DNA from: Cryobacterium sp. CG_9.6
GTDB lineage: Bacteria; Actinomycetota; Actinomycetes; Actinomycetales; Microbacteriaceae
DNA length: 64,000 nt
Direction of reading: 5' to 3'
Assembly: GCF_029893365.1 (NCBI RefSeq)
Contig: NZ_JARXUZ010000001.1
Coordinates: 2,914,001-2,978,000 of the forward strand
In this document: in pieces, positions 17,434 to 27,500 of the stretch
How the letters are laid out: the number at the start of each line of letters is the position of its first letter
Position numbering within the stretch: position 1 is the first letter of the stretch
Position numbers and translations under genes: made by a program
The notes under the pieces: model-generated
Told to the model about the DNA's origin: nothing
Seen by the model: only the letters and a program-made list of their open reading frames with translations
Database searches by the model: none

Positions 17434-18738
17434 CTAGCCAATTCTCTCTTTGCGACCCATGATGCCCTGCGGCCGAAGCAGCAGTACCAGGATCAAAACG
17501 ACAAGTGCACCGACATATTTCATGTCGGAAGGAAGCCACAGCGTTGACAGTTCAACGAAGAGGCCAACGATGATCGAACCGATCAGAGCGCCGAACGCGG
17601 TACCGAGGCCACCGAGGGTGACGGCTGCGAAAACGAGGAGCAGCATCTGGAACCCCATGTCCCAGCTCACGCCGGGGCGGAAGTAGGCCCAGAGGATCCC
17701 GCTCAGTCCGGCCAATGCGCCACCGGCGACCCAAACGATGCGGATGACGTTGTCCACATCGATACCACTCGCCGATGCCAGGCTCGGGTTGTCAGACACC
17801 GCTCGGGTGGCCTTACCGATGCGGGTGCGCAACAGGAAGTAGGCCACAGCGAGGAGAACAACGATGCTGATGCCCATGCTCGCGAGGTCGATGGGCGACA
17901 GCGCGATCGGACCGAAGCGCATCTTCGCCATGCCAGCTCCGGGAAGCTGCATCGTGCTGCCACCAAAGAAGAATTGGTACAGGTAGCGCAACGCCAGCGA
18001 GAGCCCGATGCTCACAATCATCAGTGGAACCAGCGCCACACCCTTGCGGCGCAGCGGTTTCCAGATGACCGCATCGAGGCTGTACCCCAGGCCAGCACTC
18101 AACGCGATGGCGATGAGGATGGCCAGCCAAATGGGAAGCCCGAAGTTGACTCCGAACACGAGGGTCATCAAGGCACCAAAGGTGATCATTTCCGCGTGGG
18201 CGAAGTTGCTCAGGCCCGTGGTTCCGAAGATGAGCGACAGCCCGATCGCCGCGAGGGCAAGCAGCAGACCGAAGTTGAGCCCATTCACGAACCGGTTGAT
18301 GAACTGGTCGAGGAAGCTCACTGTGACGCGTTCCCCCTGACCGAGGAAGAAGTTGACCGACTTCACCTTGGTGGCGCCGAATGTGGTCTCGAGCACGTTA
18401 CCGCCCTCGGCGACGATGACACCGTCGGGGAGGGTGGATTCGTCGAGGGTGACCTCGTACGTGTCCGCTTCGGGAACGCCGATCGACCACTTGCCGTCGG
18501 CACCCGTTTCCACATCGGCGGTGTATCCACCACCCTTGACGCTGATACTCACGCCGTCGAGCGGATCACCGTTGTATTTCACGTTGCCGGAGATCTTGTA
18601 GTCGTACTCTGTTCCCACCTCATCTGCATGTGCGGGACTCGCTGAGAGTGTGGACAGACTGAGGGCTGCGAAAAGCAAACTGAACAGAATGATGATCATT
18701 CTGGGTATGCGTTGGCGAGCCGTAGCTATGGGCTTCAC
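17434..18738 (-). CDS. livH: LivH permease with N-terminal signal peptide and prealbumin-like domain
   Basis: This 434-residue protein is about 140 residues longer than an ordinary LivH. Residues 1-38 are a signal peptide (MIIILFSLLFAALSL, cleavage likely after SPAHA). Residues ~43-125 look like a carboxypeptidase-regulatory/prealbumin-type beta domain (KISGNVKYNGDPLDGVSISV, GADGKWSIGVPEADTYEVTL). From ~145 the canonical LivH permease follows (GLNFGLLLALAAIGLSLIFG, FAHAEMITFGALM) and ends RPQGIMG. The extra domain would face outside, where the binding protein docks. It is first gene of livHMGF. Confidence 0.9.
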   Translation of the reverse strand: MKPIATARQRIPRMIIILFSLLFAALSLSTLSASPAHADEVGTEYDYKISGNVKYNGDPLDGVSISVKGGGYTADVETGADGKWSIGVPEADTYEVTLDESTLPDGVIVAEGGNVLETTFGATKVKSVNFFLGQGERVTVSFLDQFINRFVNGLNFGLLLALAAIGLSLIFGTTGLSNFAHAEMITFGALMTLVFGVNFGLPIWLAILIAIALSAGLGYSLDAVIWKPLRRKGVALVPLMIVSIGLSLALRYLYQFFFGGSTMQLPGAGMAKMRFGPIALSPIDLASMGISIVVLLAVAYFLLRTRIGKATRAVSDNPSLASASGIDVDNVIRIVWVAGGALAGLSGILWAYFRPGVSWDMGFQMLLLVFAAVTLGGLGTAFGALIGSIIVGLFVELSTLWLPSDMKYVGALVVLILVLLLRPQGIMGRKERIG

Positions 18739-20508
<1,770 letters not shown>

Positions 20509-20519
20509 GCCGGTTTCGC

Positions 20520-20563
20520 TGGTGCCCCGCCCGAGTCGTATCAATAGCTCGGGCGGGGCACCA
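20520..20563. terminator. Hairpin terminator after guaB
   Basis: GGTGCCCCGCCCGAG (20521-20535) pairs perfectly with 20548-20562 across a 12-nt loop, and the flanking T/A at 20520/20563 adds a sixteenth pair. There is no T-tract, which is common for actinobacterial hairpins. It separates guaB from guaB3. Confidence 0.75.
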
Positions 20564-20581
20564 CGTGTCGGTGGCTGCACC

Positions 20582-20587
20582 TAAACT
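20582..20587 (+). promoter_or_regulatory. -10 box TAAACT, leaderless start of guaB3
   Basis: TAAACT is followed by GATTGT and the GTG at 20594. This fixes GTG, not the ATG six bases later, as the probable start. It lies directly behind the guaB hairpin. Confidence 0.55.
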
Positions 20588-20593
20588 GATTGT

Positions 20594-21718
20594 GTGAGTA
20601 TGGAAATCGAGATCGGCCGTTCCAAGCGCGCCCGCCGCGTGTACGCCTTCGACGACATTGCGGTGGTGCCTAGTCGGCGCACCCGAGACCCGGAAGACGT
20701 CTCCGTCTCCTGGTCGATCGATGCGTACCAGTTTGCTATTCCCGTGCTGGCCGCACCAATGGACTCCGTGGTATCCCCCACGACGGCCATCATGATGGGT
20801 CAGCTCGGTGGCGTGGGTGTTCTCGACCTCGAAGGCCTCTGGACCCGTCACGACGACCCCGAGCCGCTACTGGCTGAGATCCGCAAGCTCCCGGAGGCCA
20901 AGGCCACCGCCCGCCTGCAGGAGATGTACTCCGCCCCGATCAAGCCCGAGCTCGTGACCGCACGCCTGGCCGAAATTCGCGCCGGTGGGGTCACCGTGGC
21001 CGGCGCCCTGTCGCCGCAGCGCACCCAGGAACTCTACGAAACCGTTGTCGCCGCCGGTGTCGACCTCTTTGTGATTCGTGGCACCACGGTCTCCGCCGAA
21101 CACGTGTCTCAGAACCAGGAACCGCTCAACCTCAAGAAATTCATCTACGAACTCGACGTTCCGGTGATCGTGGGTGGCGCTGCCACCTACACCGCCGCGC
21201 TGCACCTCATGCGCACCGGCGCGGCCGGTGTACTCGTGGGCTTCGGTGGCGGCGCAGCCTCCACCACCCGCGCGACCCTCGGCATCCACGCCCCCATGGC
21301 CACCGCTGTTGCCGACGTGGCCGGTGCCCGCCGCGACTACATGGACGAGTCCGGTGGCCGCTATGTGCACGTCATCGCCGACGGTGGTCTGGGTACTTCC
21401 GGCGACATCGTCAAGGCCATCGCGTGCGGCGCCGACGCCGTCATGCTCGGTACCGCTCTGGCGCGCGCAACGGATGCCCCCGGTGGCGGATTCCACTGGG
21501 GCGCCGAGGCGCACCACCCCCAGCTTCCGCGCGGCAAGCGCGTCGAGGTGGGCACCGTAGCGCCGCTCGAAGAGATCCTCTACGGACCGGCTCCGGCAGC
21601 CGACGGAACGGCCAACCTTATTGGGGCTCTCAAACGCTCCATGGCCACCACCGGCTACTCCGACCTGAAGGAATTCCAGCGCGTCGAGGTAGTTGTTGCG
21701 CCCTACCCGGTGAAATAA
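20594..21718 (+). CDS. guaB3: GuaB3 family IMP dehydrogenase-related protein
   Basis: This 374-residue protein has no CBS domains and a barrel start resembling IMPDH (VYAFDDIAVVPSRRTRDPEDV, then PVLAAPMDSVV). The loop equivalent to the IMPDH active site reads [16 protein letters not shown], with Ser where the catalytic Cys would be. GuaB3 proteins are a conserved actinobacterial branch of the IMPDH/GMP reductase family whose activity is not settled. It ends SDLKEFQRVEVVV. Its placement right after guaB is typical. Confidence 0.92.
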   Translation: MSMEIEIGRSKRARRVYAFDDIAVVPSRRTRDPEDVSVSWSIDAYQFAIPVLAAPMDSVVSPTTAIMMGQLGGVGVLDLEGLWTRHDDPEPLLAEIRKLPEAKATARLQEMYSAPIKPELVTARLAEIRAGGVTVAGALSPQRTQELYETVVAAGVDLFVIRGTTVSAEHVSQNQEPLNLKKFIYELDVPVIVGGAATYTAALHLMRTGAAGVLVGFGGGAASTTRATLGIHAPMATAVADVAGARRDYMDESGGRYVHVIADGGLGTSGDIVKAIACGADAVMLGTALARATDAPGGGFHWGAEAHHPQLPRGKRVEVGTVAPLEEILYGPAPAADGTANLIGALKRSMATTGYSDLKEFQRVEVVVAPYPVK

Positions 21719-21748
21719 GGGCAGGAGTAAAGTAACGTCGAAGGGGAA

Positions 21749-21774
21749 CCGACACTGTCCACACACAGTGTCGG
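21749..21774. promoter_or_regulatory. Perfect inverted repeat between guaB3 and glpD
   Basis: CCGACACTGT (21749-21758) is repeated in inverted form at 21765-21774 with a 6-nt spacer (CCACAC). It lies 30 nt after guaB3 and 46 nt before glpD. It could be a guaB3 terminator (no T-tract) or an operator for glpD; the sequence alone does not decide. Confidence 0.5.
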
Positions 21775-21820
21775 TGTGACACAGGAGTCACGCACCGCTT
21801 CGGTAGACAGGGAGTCGCAC

Positions 21821-23569
21821 ATGGCCTCGCAGAAATCGGTCCCACGCAATTCAGTCACACGGTCCACGAAACTGGGTCCCGAGGAGCGCGAGGCCGCCCT
21901 CGAGAAGCTGAAGACCAAAGAGCTTGACATCCTGGTCGTGGGCGGGGGCATTGTGGGCGTGGGCTGCTCCATGGACGCGGTGACCCGCGGGCTCAGCGTC
22001 GGAATTCTGGAAGCCCGAGACTGGGCATCGGGAACGTCCAGCCGGTCGTCCAAACTCGTGCACGGCGGCATCCGCTATTTGGAACAGCTCGACTTTCGCC
22101 TCGTACGCGAAGCACTCACCGAGCGTGGCCTGCTGCTGCAGCGGCTCGCTCCGCACCTGGTAAAGCCCGTGCGTTTTCTCTACCCGCTGAAGAAGCGGGT
22201 CACCGAGCGGGTCTACATTGGCGCGGGCATGCTGCTCTACGATATTTTTTCGTACACCGGCGGGCGCTCACCCGGTGTGCCGCACCACCGTCACTTGTCG
22301 AAGGGGCAGGTGCAAAAGCTCATGCCGAGCCTCGCCCACGACGCCCTGATCGGCGGGATCACCTACTACGACGCGCAGGTTGACGACGCCCGGTACGCGG
22401 CCGCCCTCGTGCGCACGGCCTCGTTCTATGGTGCCCACGCCGCAAGTCGGGTGCGCGTGGAGGGCTTTATCAAGGTGGGCGAACGTGTGGTGGGCGTGCA
22501 TGCTCACGACCTGCAGACCGGTGAGCGCTTCGACGTGCGCGCCAAGCAGGTGGTGAACGCCACGGGCGTGTGGACCGACGACACCCAGCGCATGGTGGGT
22601 GAGCGTGGCACGTTCAAGGTACGCGCATCCAAGGGCGTTCACCTGCTGGTTCCCCGCGACCGCTTTCAGTCAGCCATGGGTCTGCTGCTGCGCACCGAGA
22701 AGAGCGTGCTCTTTGTGATTCCGTGGGGTCGGCACTGGCTGATCGGCACGACCGACACCGACTGGCACCTCGACAAGGCTCACCCCGCCGCGACAGCGGC
22801 CGACATCGACTACATTCTCGAGCACGTGAACTCGGTGCTCACCGTTCCGCTCACCCGTGAAGACGTGGAGGGCGTGTATGCGGGGCTGCGGCCGTTGCTG
22901 GCCGGGGAATCCGACCAGACGTCCAAGCTCTCGCGCGAGCACCTCGTAGGACACTCGGTGCCCGGCCTCGTGGTGATCGCGGGCGGCAAGTGGACGACGT
23001 ATCGCATCATGGCCAAGGACGCGGTCGATGCGGCCGTGGATGCGCTCGACGGCAAGATTCCGGCGTCGGCAACCCACGACATCCCCTTGCTCGGCGCGGA
23101 GGGATACCAGGCAGCGTGGAACAAGCGACGCAAAATCGCGCGTGCCTTCGGCCTGCATACCGTGCGCGTGGAGCACCTGCTCAACCGCTACGGCACCCTC
23201 ACCGACGAGCTGCTCGATCTCATTCGAGCGGATGCCTCACTCGCCGAGGCCCTACCGGGTGCCGACGACTACATCGGTGCCGAGGTGGTGTACGCCGCCT
23301 CGCATGAGGGCGCCCTGCACCTCGATGACGTTCTCGCCAGGCGCACCCGAATCTCCATTGAGGCGTGGGACCGCGGCGTCTCGGCAGCCCCGGTTGCGGC
23401 TCGGCTGATGGCGGGCGTCCTCGGCTGGGACGAGGCGCAGGTGGAACGGGAGATCACGTTCTACCTCACCCGTGTGGCTGCGGAGCGGGCGTCGCAGCAG
23501 CAGCCCGACGACGAATCGGCCGACCGCGTGCGGCTCGAAGCGCCGGACATCACCTCCGCGACGCAGTAA
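21821..23569 (+). CDS. glpD: Aerobic glycerol-3-phosphate dehydrogenase
   Basis: This 582-residue FAD enzyme oxidises glycerol-3-phosphate to dihydroxyacetone phosphate at the membrane and passes electrons to quinone. The FAD-binding GxGxxG site is VVGGGIVGVGCSMDAVTRG, followed by ASGTSSRSSKLVHGGIRYLE, a strong GlpD signature. Later motifs are FVIPWGRHWLIGTTDTDW and GGKWTTYRIMAKDAVD, and a C-terminal DAO-C domain is present. ATG at 21821 has AGGGAG 6 nt upstream; a GTG at 21776 would add 15 unsupported residues. No glpF/glpK is nearby. Confidence 0.95.
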   Translation: MASQKSVPRNSVTRSTKLGPEEREAALEKLKTKELDILVVGGGIVGVGCSMDAVTRGLSVGILEARDWASGTSSRSSKLVHGGIRYLEQLDFRLVREALTERGLLLQRLAPHLVKPVRFLYPLKKRVTERVYIGAGMLLYDIFSYTGGRSPGVPHHRHLSKGQVQKLMPSLAHDALIGGITYYDAQVDDARYAAALVRTASFYGAHAASRVRVEGFIKVGERVVGVHAHDLQTGERFDVRAKQVVNATGVWTDDTQRMVGERGTFKVRASKGVHLLVPRDRFQSAMGLLLRTEKSVLFVIPWGRHWLIGTTDTDWHLDKAHPAATAADIDYILEHVNSVLTVPLTREDVEGVYAGLRPLLAGESDQTSKLSREHLVGHSVPGLVVIAGGKWTTYRIMAKDAVDAAVDALDGKIPASATHDIPLLGAEGYQAAWNKRRKIARAFGLHTVRVEHLLNRYGTLTDELLDLIRADASLAEALPGADDYIGAEVVYAASHEGALHLDDVLARRTRISIEAWDRGVSAAPVAARLMAGVLGWDEAQVEREITFYLTRVAAERASQQQPDDESADRVRLEAPDITSATQ

Positions 23570-23598
23570 CCGCCGAACACGCGAGCTTCCCAGCACCA

Positions 23599-23702
23599 CC
23601 GCGCCCGTTGTCGGTAGGCGCTACGGTACTCGCGGACCGGCGCCCCCCACATCGGTGGGCGCCACGGTAACGGTCGTAGCGGCCACCCATTTGCGGCGCG
23701 GT
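23599..23702. repeat. Cluster of three GTACCGTAGCGCC-type intergenic repeats
   Basis: Three units of a 30-35-bp repeat are packed here: minus strand 23599-23629, minus strand 23637-23671 and plus strand 23672-23701. Each begins with GTACCGTAGC-like or GTTACCGTGGC-like bases, then GCCCACC, a short AT-containing centre, then GGGGCGCGG. Related units are at 13396, 13441, 14572 and 14614. Confidence 0.6.
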
Positions 23703-23739
23703 CATGCGCGCACGGCGTTCGCGATGCGCTGAGGGCACG

Positions 23740-23773
23740 CACAAGGGCCCCGGCGAATGCCGAGGCCCTTGTG
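23740..23773. terminator. Bidirectional hairpin between glpD and the binding-protein gene
   Basis: CACAAGGGCC pairs with GGCCCTTGTG (10 bp), and the loop contains a second short stem CGGC-GAAT-GCCG. The convergent genes end at 23569 (plus) and 23786 (minus). Only short T runs follow on either side. Confidence 0.65.
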
Positions 23774-23785
23774 TTCGAGCGGATG

Positions 23786-25084
23786 TTAGTTGATGCGCTT
23801 GTACGTGTTGTCGGCGTTGTACTCGTACACGCCGATGGTGGCCTCGGTCGGGTCGCCGTTCTCGTCGAACGTGACCGGACCGGAGAAGCCGTCGTAGTCG
23901 ACCTGCGTACCTTCAGTGAGGTCGGCAGCACCGGCTGCGAAGTCGGTGACCGTGGTGCCATCACCGGTTCCACCGGAAACCTGGCGGAGGTAGTCGGCAA
24001 TCGACTGACCTGATGTGTCGTTCGCCGCGTACGCAGCGAGGGCAATCAGGATGACGGCGTCATACGACTCGGCCGCGTAGCTGAAGTCCTTCAGCGACGG
24101 GTCCACCTCGAGGAGGCGCGTGGTGAAGTCACCGAGCTTGGCCACGTCGAGTCCGGGCAGCGTGCCCTTGGATCCGGTGACCAGGCCCTCAGCGAAGATA
24201 CCGGAGTAGTCAGACAGGTTACCGTCAACGAAGTACAGGTTCTCGCCCGAGAAACCGGAGCCCACGAGTGCCGGAGTGATGATCTTGGCCTGGTCGAACG
24301 TGATCAGTGCGATCGCGTCGGGGTTGGCGGCGGTGACCTCGGAGATCTGGGAGGTGAAGTTGGTCTCTCCCTCGTTGAACAGGGAGGTCGCAACGACGGA
24401 TCCGCCCGCTTCTTCGAACGTCTTCGTAACGGTGTCGGCCAGGCCGGTTCCGTACGCGTCGTTGAGAACAATCAGGCCGAGGGTGCTTCTGCCGTCCTCG
24501 GCGATCTGCGTGCCGAGAACTTCACCCTGCAGGATGTCGGACGGCGCCGTACGGAAGTACAGGCCCTTGTCCGCGTAGGTGGTGAAGTCGGCCGACGTGT
24601 TCGCCGGCGAGAAGTGCACAACGCCTGCGCCCGTGATCTGGTCGATGACGGTCTTGGAGACACCGGAGGATGCTGCTCCCACAATCGCGGTTACGTCCTG
24701 CGAGAGCAGGTCGGTCACCGATGTGGTGGCGGTGTCCGTCGTGGTGTCGCCGGAGTCACGCTTGATGACCTCAACGGTGATGCCGAGGTCGGAGTCGTTG
24801 ATGTCGTTCACGGCCAGCTGCACACCGGCTTCTTCGGGCGGGCCGAGGAAAGCGAGGCCACCACTCTGTGGAAGCAAGGTACCGATCTTGAGGGTGAGGT
24901 CACGGGTGCCAGCCTCAACGGTCTTGGCGTCACCGCTCTCAGCGGTGGTCGCCGTATCGGTGGGAGTGGTGCTCGCACCCGAGGCGCATCCAGTGAGCAT
25001 CAAAGCGCTCACACCAACCATGGCAATTCCAGTAAATACGGCACGAAGTGAGCGTGAGGCTGGTGCCTTCGCGAAAACACTCAT
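23786..25084 (-). CDS. Branched-chain amino acid-type ABC transporter substrate-binding lipoprotein
   Basis: This 432-residue protein has a lipoprotein signal peptide with lipobox LTGC (lipidated Cys33), then a type I periplasmic-binding fold (Peripla_BP_6). The first lobe begins LKIGTLLPQSGGLAFLGPP and includes VTAIVGAASSGVSKTVIDQI; later YGTGLADTVTKTFEEAGG and AAESYDAVILIALAAY are family hallmarks. It should deliver an amino acid or amide to a LivHMGF-type permease; the permease operon lies about 5 kb away on the same strand. AAGGAG sits 4 nt before the ATG. Confidence 0.92.
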   Translation of the reverse strand: MSVFAKAPASRSLRAVFTGIAMVGVSALMLTGCASGASTTPTDTATTAESGDAKTVEAGTRDLTLKIGTLLPQSGGLAFLGPPEEAGVQLAVNDINDSDLGITVEVIKRDSGDTTTDTATTSVTDLLSQDVTAIVGAASSGVSKTVIDQITGAGVVHFSPANTSADFTTYADKGLYFRTAPSDILQGEVLGTQIAEDGRSTLGLIVLNDAYGTGLADTVTKTFEEAGGSVVATSLFNEGETNFTSQISEVTAANPDAIALITFDQAKIITPALVGSGFSGENLYFVDGNLSDYSGIFAEGLVTGSKGTLPGLDVAKLGDFTTRLLEVDPSLKDFSYAAESYDAVILIALAAYAANDTSGQSIADYLRQVSGGTGDGTTVTDFAAGAADLTEGTQVDYDGFSGPVTFDENGDPTEATIGVYEYNADNTYKRIN

Positions 25085-25218
25085 GTTGCTCCTTGGGAGT
25101 AAGGGTATGTGAAAGAAGTACTGATGGCAGACGGGTGACTGCCGTTATGACACCATAAACAGTCCGGGAGACTTGTTCCATGAATTACGTGTTACAACTG
25201 CGTAAAGCGACCAAATCG

Positions 25219-25929
25219 TTACGATTGACTGCCCGTGAGGCCCTGATATTCGATTGTTTGCCCCTCCTGCAGCGCGAGCAGGCATTCCCCCCACGAGGTG
25301 CACACCGCCGGCCCCTGCAGCACGGCGACCCAGCCGGATTCCAAGGACGCAGCACCGTCGTCACCGGTGACGACGGCTGCCAGAGCCGTGGCGATCACGG
25401 CGTCGTAGGCTTCGGCCGCTCCAGCCGTGTCACGGAGCCCCGGATCGGCCGTCTTCAGCCGCTGGGCGAAGTCCTCGTTCACGGCCAGCGGTGTGCCACC
25501 GTTGACCAGGTCGTTCAACGACAACAGGGCTGCCGGAGCAACGGATGCCCCGAGCTCGGCCCGCGCCGCTGTCTGCGCGTTCCAGAGAACCGCGTCCACT
25601 GCCCGGCCGGCGAGGCTTTCGAGGGCTGCGGCCTCATCCCCGGCGGAATTGCGATGGATCAGTTGAATCGGTTGGCCCAAAACCCCACCCTGCGCGTCGA
25701 TTTCACGCGCTGCCACCTCGGCGCCGGCCACCTGAGCCGCGCCACTTTCGGACTGATCACCGGTCAGCGGAAAGAGCGTACCGATACGCAGCAGACCGTC
25801 ACCGGTGGGCACCGTGGCCGCGGGCGTGGCGGTTGCAGACGGCATCACCGGTTCGGGCGCGGAACAACCGGCGAGTGCGGTGACAATCACTGCGGCCACG
25901 AGGGCAGCAAAAAAGACGGCGCGGGGCAT
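25219..25929 (-). CDS. Shortened paralogue of the branched-chain-type binding lipoprotein
   Basis: This 236-residue lipoprotein (lipobox LAGC, Cys22) has ends that align with the neighbouring 432-residue binding protein. The N-terminal part LLRIGTLFPLTGDQSESGAA matches its first strand. The C-terminal part DFAQRLKTADPGLRD...EAYDAVIATALAA matches DFTTRLLEVDPSLKD...ESYDAVILIALAA, and EGQTIEYQGLTG matches EGTQVDYDGFSG. About 190 central residues are absent, so the two-lobed ligand cleft cannot be normal. The frame is intact with AGAGAGG 6 nt before the ATG. Its function is uncertain. Confidence 0.75.
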   Translation of the reverse strand: MPRAVFFAALVAAVIVTALAGCSAPEPVMPSATATPAATVPTGDGLLRIGTLFPLTGDQSESGAAQVAGAEVAAREIDAQGGVLGQPIQLIHRNSAGDEAAALESLAGRAVDAVLWNAQTAARAELGASVAPAALLSLNDLVNGGTPLAVNEDFAQRLKTADPGLRDTAGAAEAYDAVIATALAAVVTGDDGAASLESGWVAVLQGPAVCTSWGECLLALQEGQTIEYQGLTGSQS

Positions 25930-25970
25930 CGAAGTCCTCTCTAGACATCTTCCCCGAGCGTACTGGGGGA

Positions 25971-26933
25971 TCAGACCGGTTCGAGGGACGCTCGCCGTGC
26001 AACCCTGCCCGCGGCAACCATGTCAATCGTGAGGATGATCAGCGCCACCCACACGAGGGCGAACCCCACCCAGCGCTCCGCGGGCATCGGCTCGTTCAAA
26101 ATGAAGACACCCACCAGAAACTGCAGCACGGGTGCCGCAAATTGAATAAGCCCGAGCACAGTCAGTGGGAGACGACGCGCCGCGGCAGCAAACAGCAAAA
26201 GCGGAACGGCCGTCACCACACCAGCCGCGAGCAGCCCCAGTGTGTGAATCGTGGATACCGTACCGAACGTGAGGCCCGACAGGCTGGCCACCACCACGAG
26301 TTGAATGATGGCAACGGGTGCAAGCCAGGCCGTCTCCAGCGTGAGCCCGGTGACGGCGTCAACGCTGGTGCCCACCCGCTTCTTCATGAGGCCATAGAAC
26401 CCGAAGGAGAAGGCCAAAACCAGCGATATCCACGGCAGTGTGCCGTAGCCCACCGTGAGAACGATCACGGCAACGACGGTGATGGCTAGAGCAATCCACT
26501 GGATGCGCCGCAGCCGTTCACGCAGCACCAACACTCCCAGCAGCACGGTGACGATCGGGTTAATGAAGTAGCCGAGCGCTGCTTCCACCACGTGACCGGT
26601 CATCGCGGCGAACACGTAGGTCTGCCAGTTCACAAAGATGAGCAGGCCGGCCAAGCCCATGGTGAGCATGACCCGGCGCTGACCGAGCACGTGCCGCAGC
26701 GCGCCCCACTTGCGAGTGAAGGTGATCAGGAGCAGGCAGAAGACCAGCGAGAACAGCACCCGCCACGCCACGACCTCGACGGCACCGGTGGGGGCCAGCA
26801 GCAGAAAGTAGAGGGGAAGAACTCCCCAGAGACCGTAGGCAAGAAACCCGTAGAGCAGTCCGCGACTGTTTTCGGATCGGCCCGGGGCGACGGCGGGAGC
26901 CGACAGCGTGGGGGTGGGTGCAGCATCCGTCAT
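25971..26933 (-). CDS. rarD: EamA family transporter RarD
   Basis: This 320-residue drug/metabolite transporter has ten hydrophobic helices in two EamA repeats. RarD signatures are GLLYGFLAYGLWGVLPLYF at the start, FVNWQTYVFAAMTGHVVEAALGYFINPI in the first repeat and FAAPVLQFLVGVFILNEPM in the second. RarD was named for chloramphenicol sensitivity, but its substrate is not known. It is monocistronic on the minus strand. Confidence 0.9.
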   Translation of the reverse strand: MTDAAPTPTLSAPAVAPGRSENSRGLLYGFLAYGLWGVLPLYFLLLAPTGAVEVVAWRVLFSLVFCLLLITFTRKWGALRHVLGQRRVMLTMGLAGLLIFVNWQTYVFAAMTGHVVEAALGYFINPIVTVLLGVLVLRERLRRIQWIALAITVVAVIVLTVGYGTLPWISLVLAFSFGFYGLMKKRVGTSVDAVTGLTLETAWLAPVAIIQLVVVASLSGLTFGTVSTIHTLGLLAAGVVTAVPLLLFAAAARRLPLTVLGLIQFAAPVLQFLVGVFILNEPMPAERWVGFALVWVALIILTIDMVAAGRVARRASLEPV

Positions 26934-27010
26934 AACAATGTCCTGTCTACAGCGCCGTCAAGCCAGTCGCAAGTGTGCAATATGAAGTGCAACACACACG
27001 GGGTACAGAA

Positions 27011-27041
27011 AACTCCCGAACGGCGAGGCCATTCGGGAGTT
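27011..27041 (-). terminator. Intrinsic terminator of groES
   Basis: AACTCCCGAA (27011-27020) and TTCGGGAGTT (27032-27041) are perfectly complementary across an 11-nt loop. Read on the minus strand, the stem runs into TTTT and lies 33 nt after the groES stop. Confidence 0.8.
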
Positions 27042-27074
27042 CGTTGTACTGGTGGAGCACGCGCGAAAAGCTAC

Positions 27075-27371
27075 CTAGCGAACAACGACCGCGAGAACGT
27101 CGCGAGCCGACAGAACGAGCAGGTCGTCGCCACCGAACTTGACCTCGGTTCCGCCGTACTTGGAGTAGAGCACCTTGTCGCCGACGGCGATGTCAAGGGG
27201 GACGCGGTTGCCCTTGTCGTCGATGCGGCCGGGGCCGACAGCAACAACTTCGCCCTCCTGGGGCTTTTCTTTGGCGGTGTCAGGAATAACGAGACCTGAC
27301 GCGGTCGTCTGCTCTGCGTCGACCTGCTTGATGACGATGCGATCCTCGAGCGGCTTGATGGAGACCGACAC
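27075..27371 (-). CDS. groES: Co-chaperonin GroES
   Basis: This 98-residue protein is the heptameric lid of the GroEL folding chamber. The sequence starts [21 protein letters not shown], contains the mobile loop [17 protein letters not shown] that docks on GroEL, and ends [14 protein letters not shown]. The start codon is GTG with AGAGG upstream. No groEL is adjacent: the gene is monocistronic and closed by its own terminator, so groEL must lie elsewhere. Control by HrcA is indicated by two CIRCE-type sites around its promoter. Confidence 0.97.
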   Translation of the reverse strand: MSVSIKPLEDRIVIKQVDAEQTTASGLVIPDTAKEKPQEGEVVAVGPGRIDDKGNRVPLDIAVGDKVLYSKYGGTEVKFGGDDLLVLSARDVLAVVVR

Positions 27372-27400
27372 GGTTGACCTCTTTCTTTACGAAGATTGGG

Positions 27401-27427
27401 TTAGCAGACTCACAACGAGAGTGCTAA
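27401..27427. promoter_or_regulatory. CIRCE element 1 (HrcA site), one arm degenerate
   Basis: On the minus strand TTAGCACTC-N9-GTCTGCTAA: the left arm is perfect and the right arm differs at two positions from GAGTGCTAA. It covers the predicted transcription start of groES. Confidence 0.8.
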
Positions 27428-27431
27428 ATCG

Positions 27432-27460
27432 AGCTTAGGGCGCTTCTGGCACTCACGCAA
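27432..27460 (-). promoter_or_regulatory. groES promoter (-35 TTGCGT, -10 TAAGCT)
   Basis: On the minus strand TTGCGT (27455-27460) and TAAGCT (27432-27437) are separated by exactly 17 nt. The -35 lies inside the second palindrome and the start point falls in CIRCE element 1. Confidence 0.65.
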
Positions 27461-27472
27461 CGTGAGTGCCAG
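27446..27472. promoter_or_regulatory. Second CIRCE-like element upstream of groES
   Basis: CTGGCACTC-N9-GAGTGCCAG keeps the 9-9-9 CIRCE geometry and the GCACTC/GAGTGC cores. Changes at outer positions are symmetric, giving a perfect 12-bp inverted repeat around CAA. It also lies next to the divergent methyltransferase promoter. Confidence 0.65.
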
Positions 27473-27488
27473 ACCCGAGCGCAATTGA

Positions 27489-27494
27489 TAGGTT
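27489..27494 (+). promoter_or_regulatory. -10 box TAGGTT, leaderless start of methyltransferase gene
   Basis: TAGGTT is followed by TATTCA and the ATG at 27501. Its -35 position would fall within the second CIRCE-like palindrome, so HrcA might affect this gene too (inference). Confidence 0.5.
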
Positions 27495-27500
27495 TATTCA

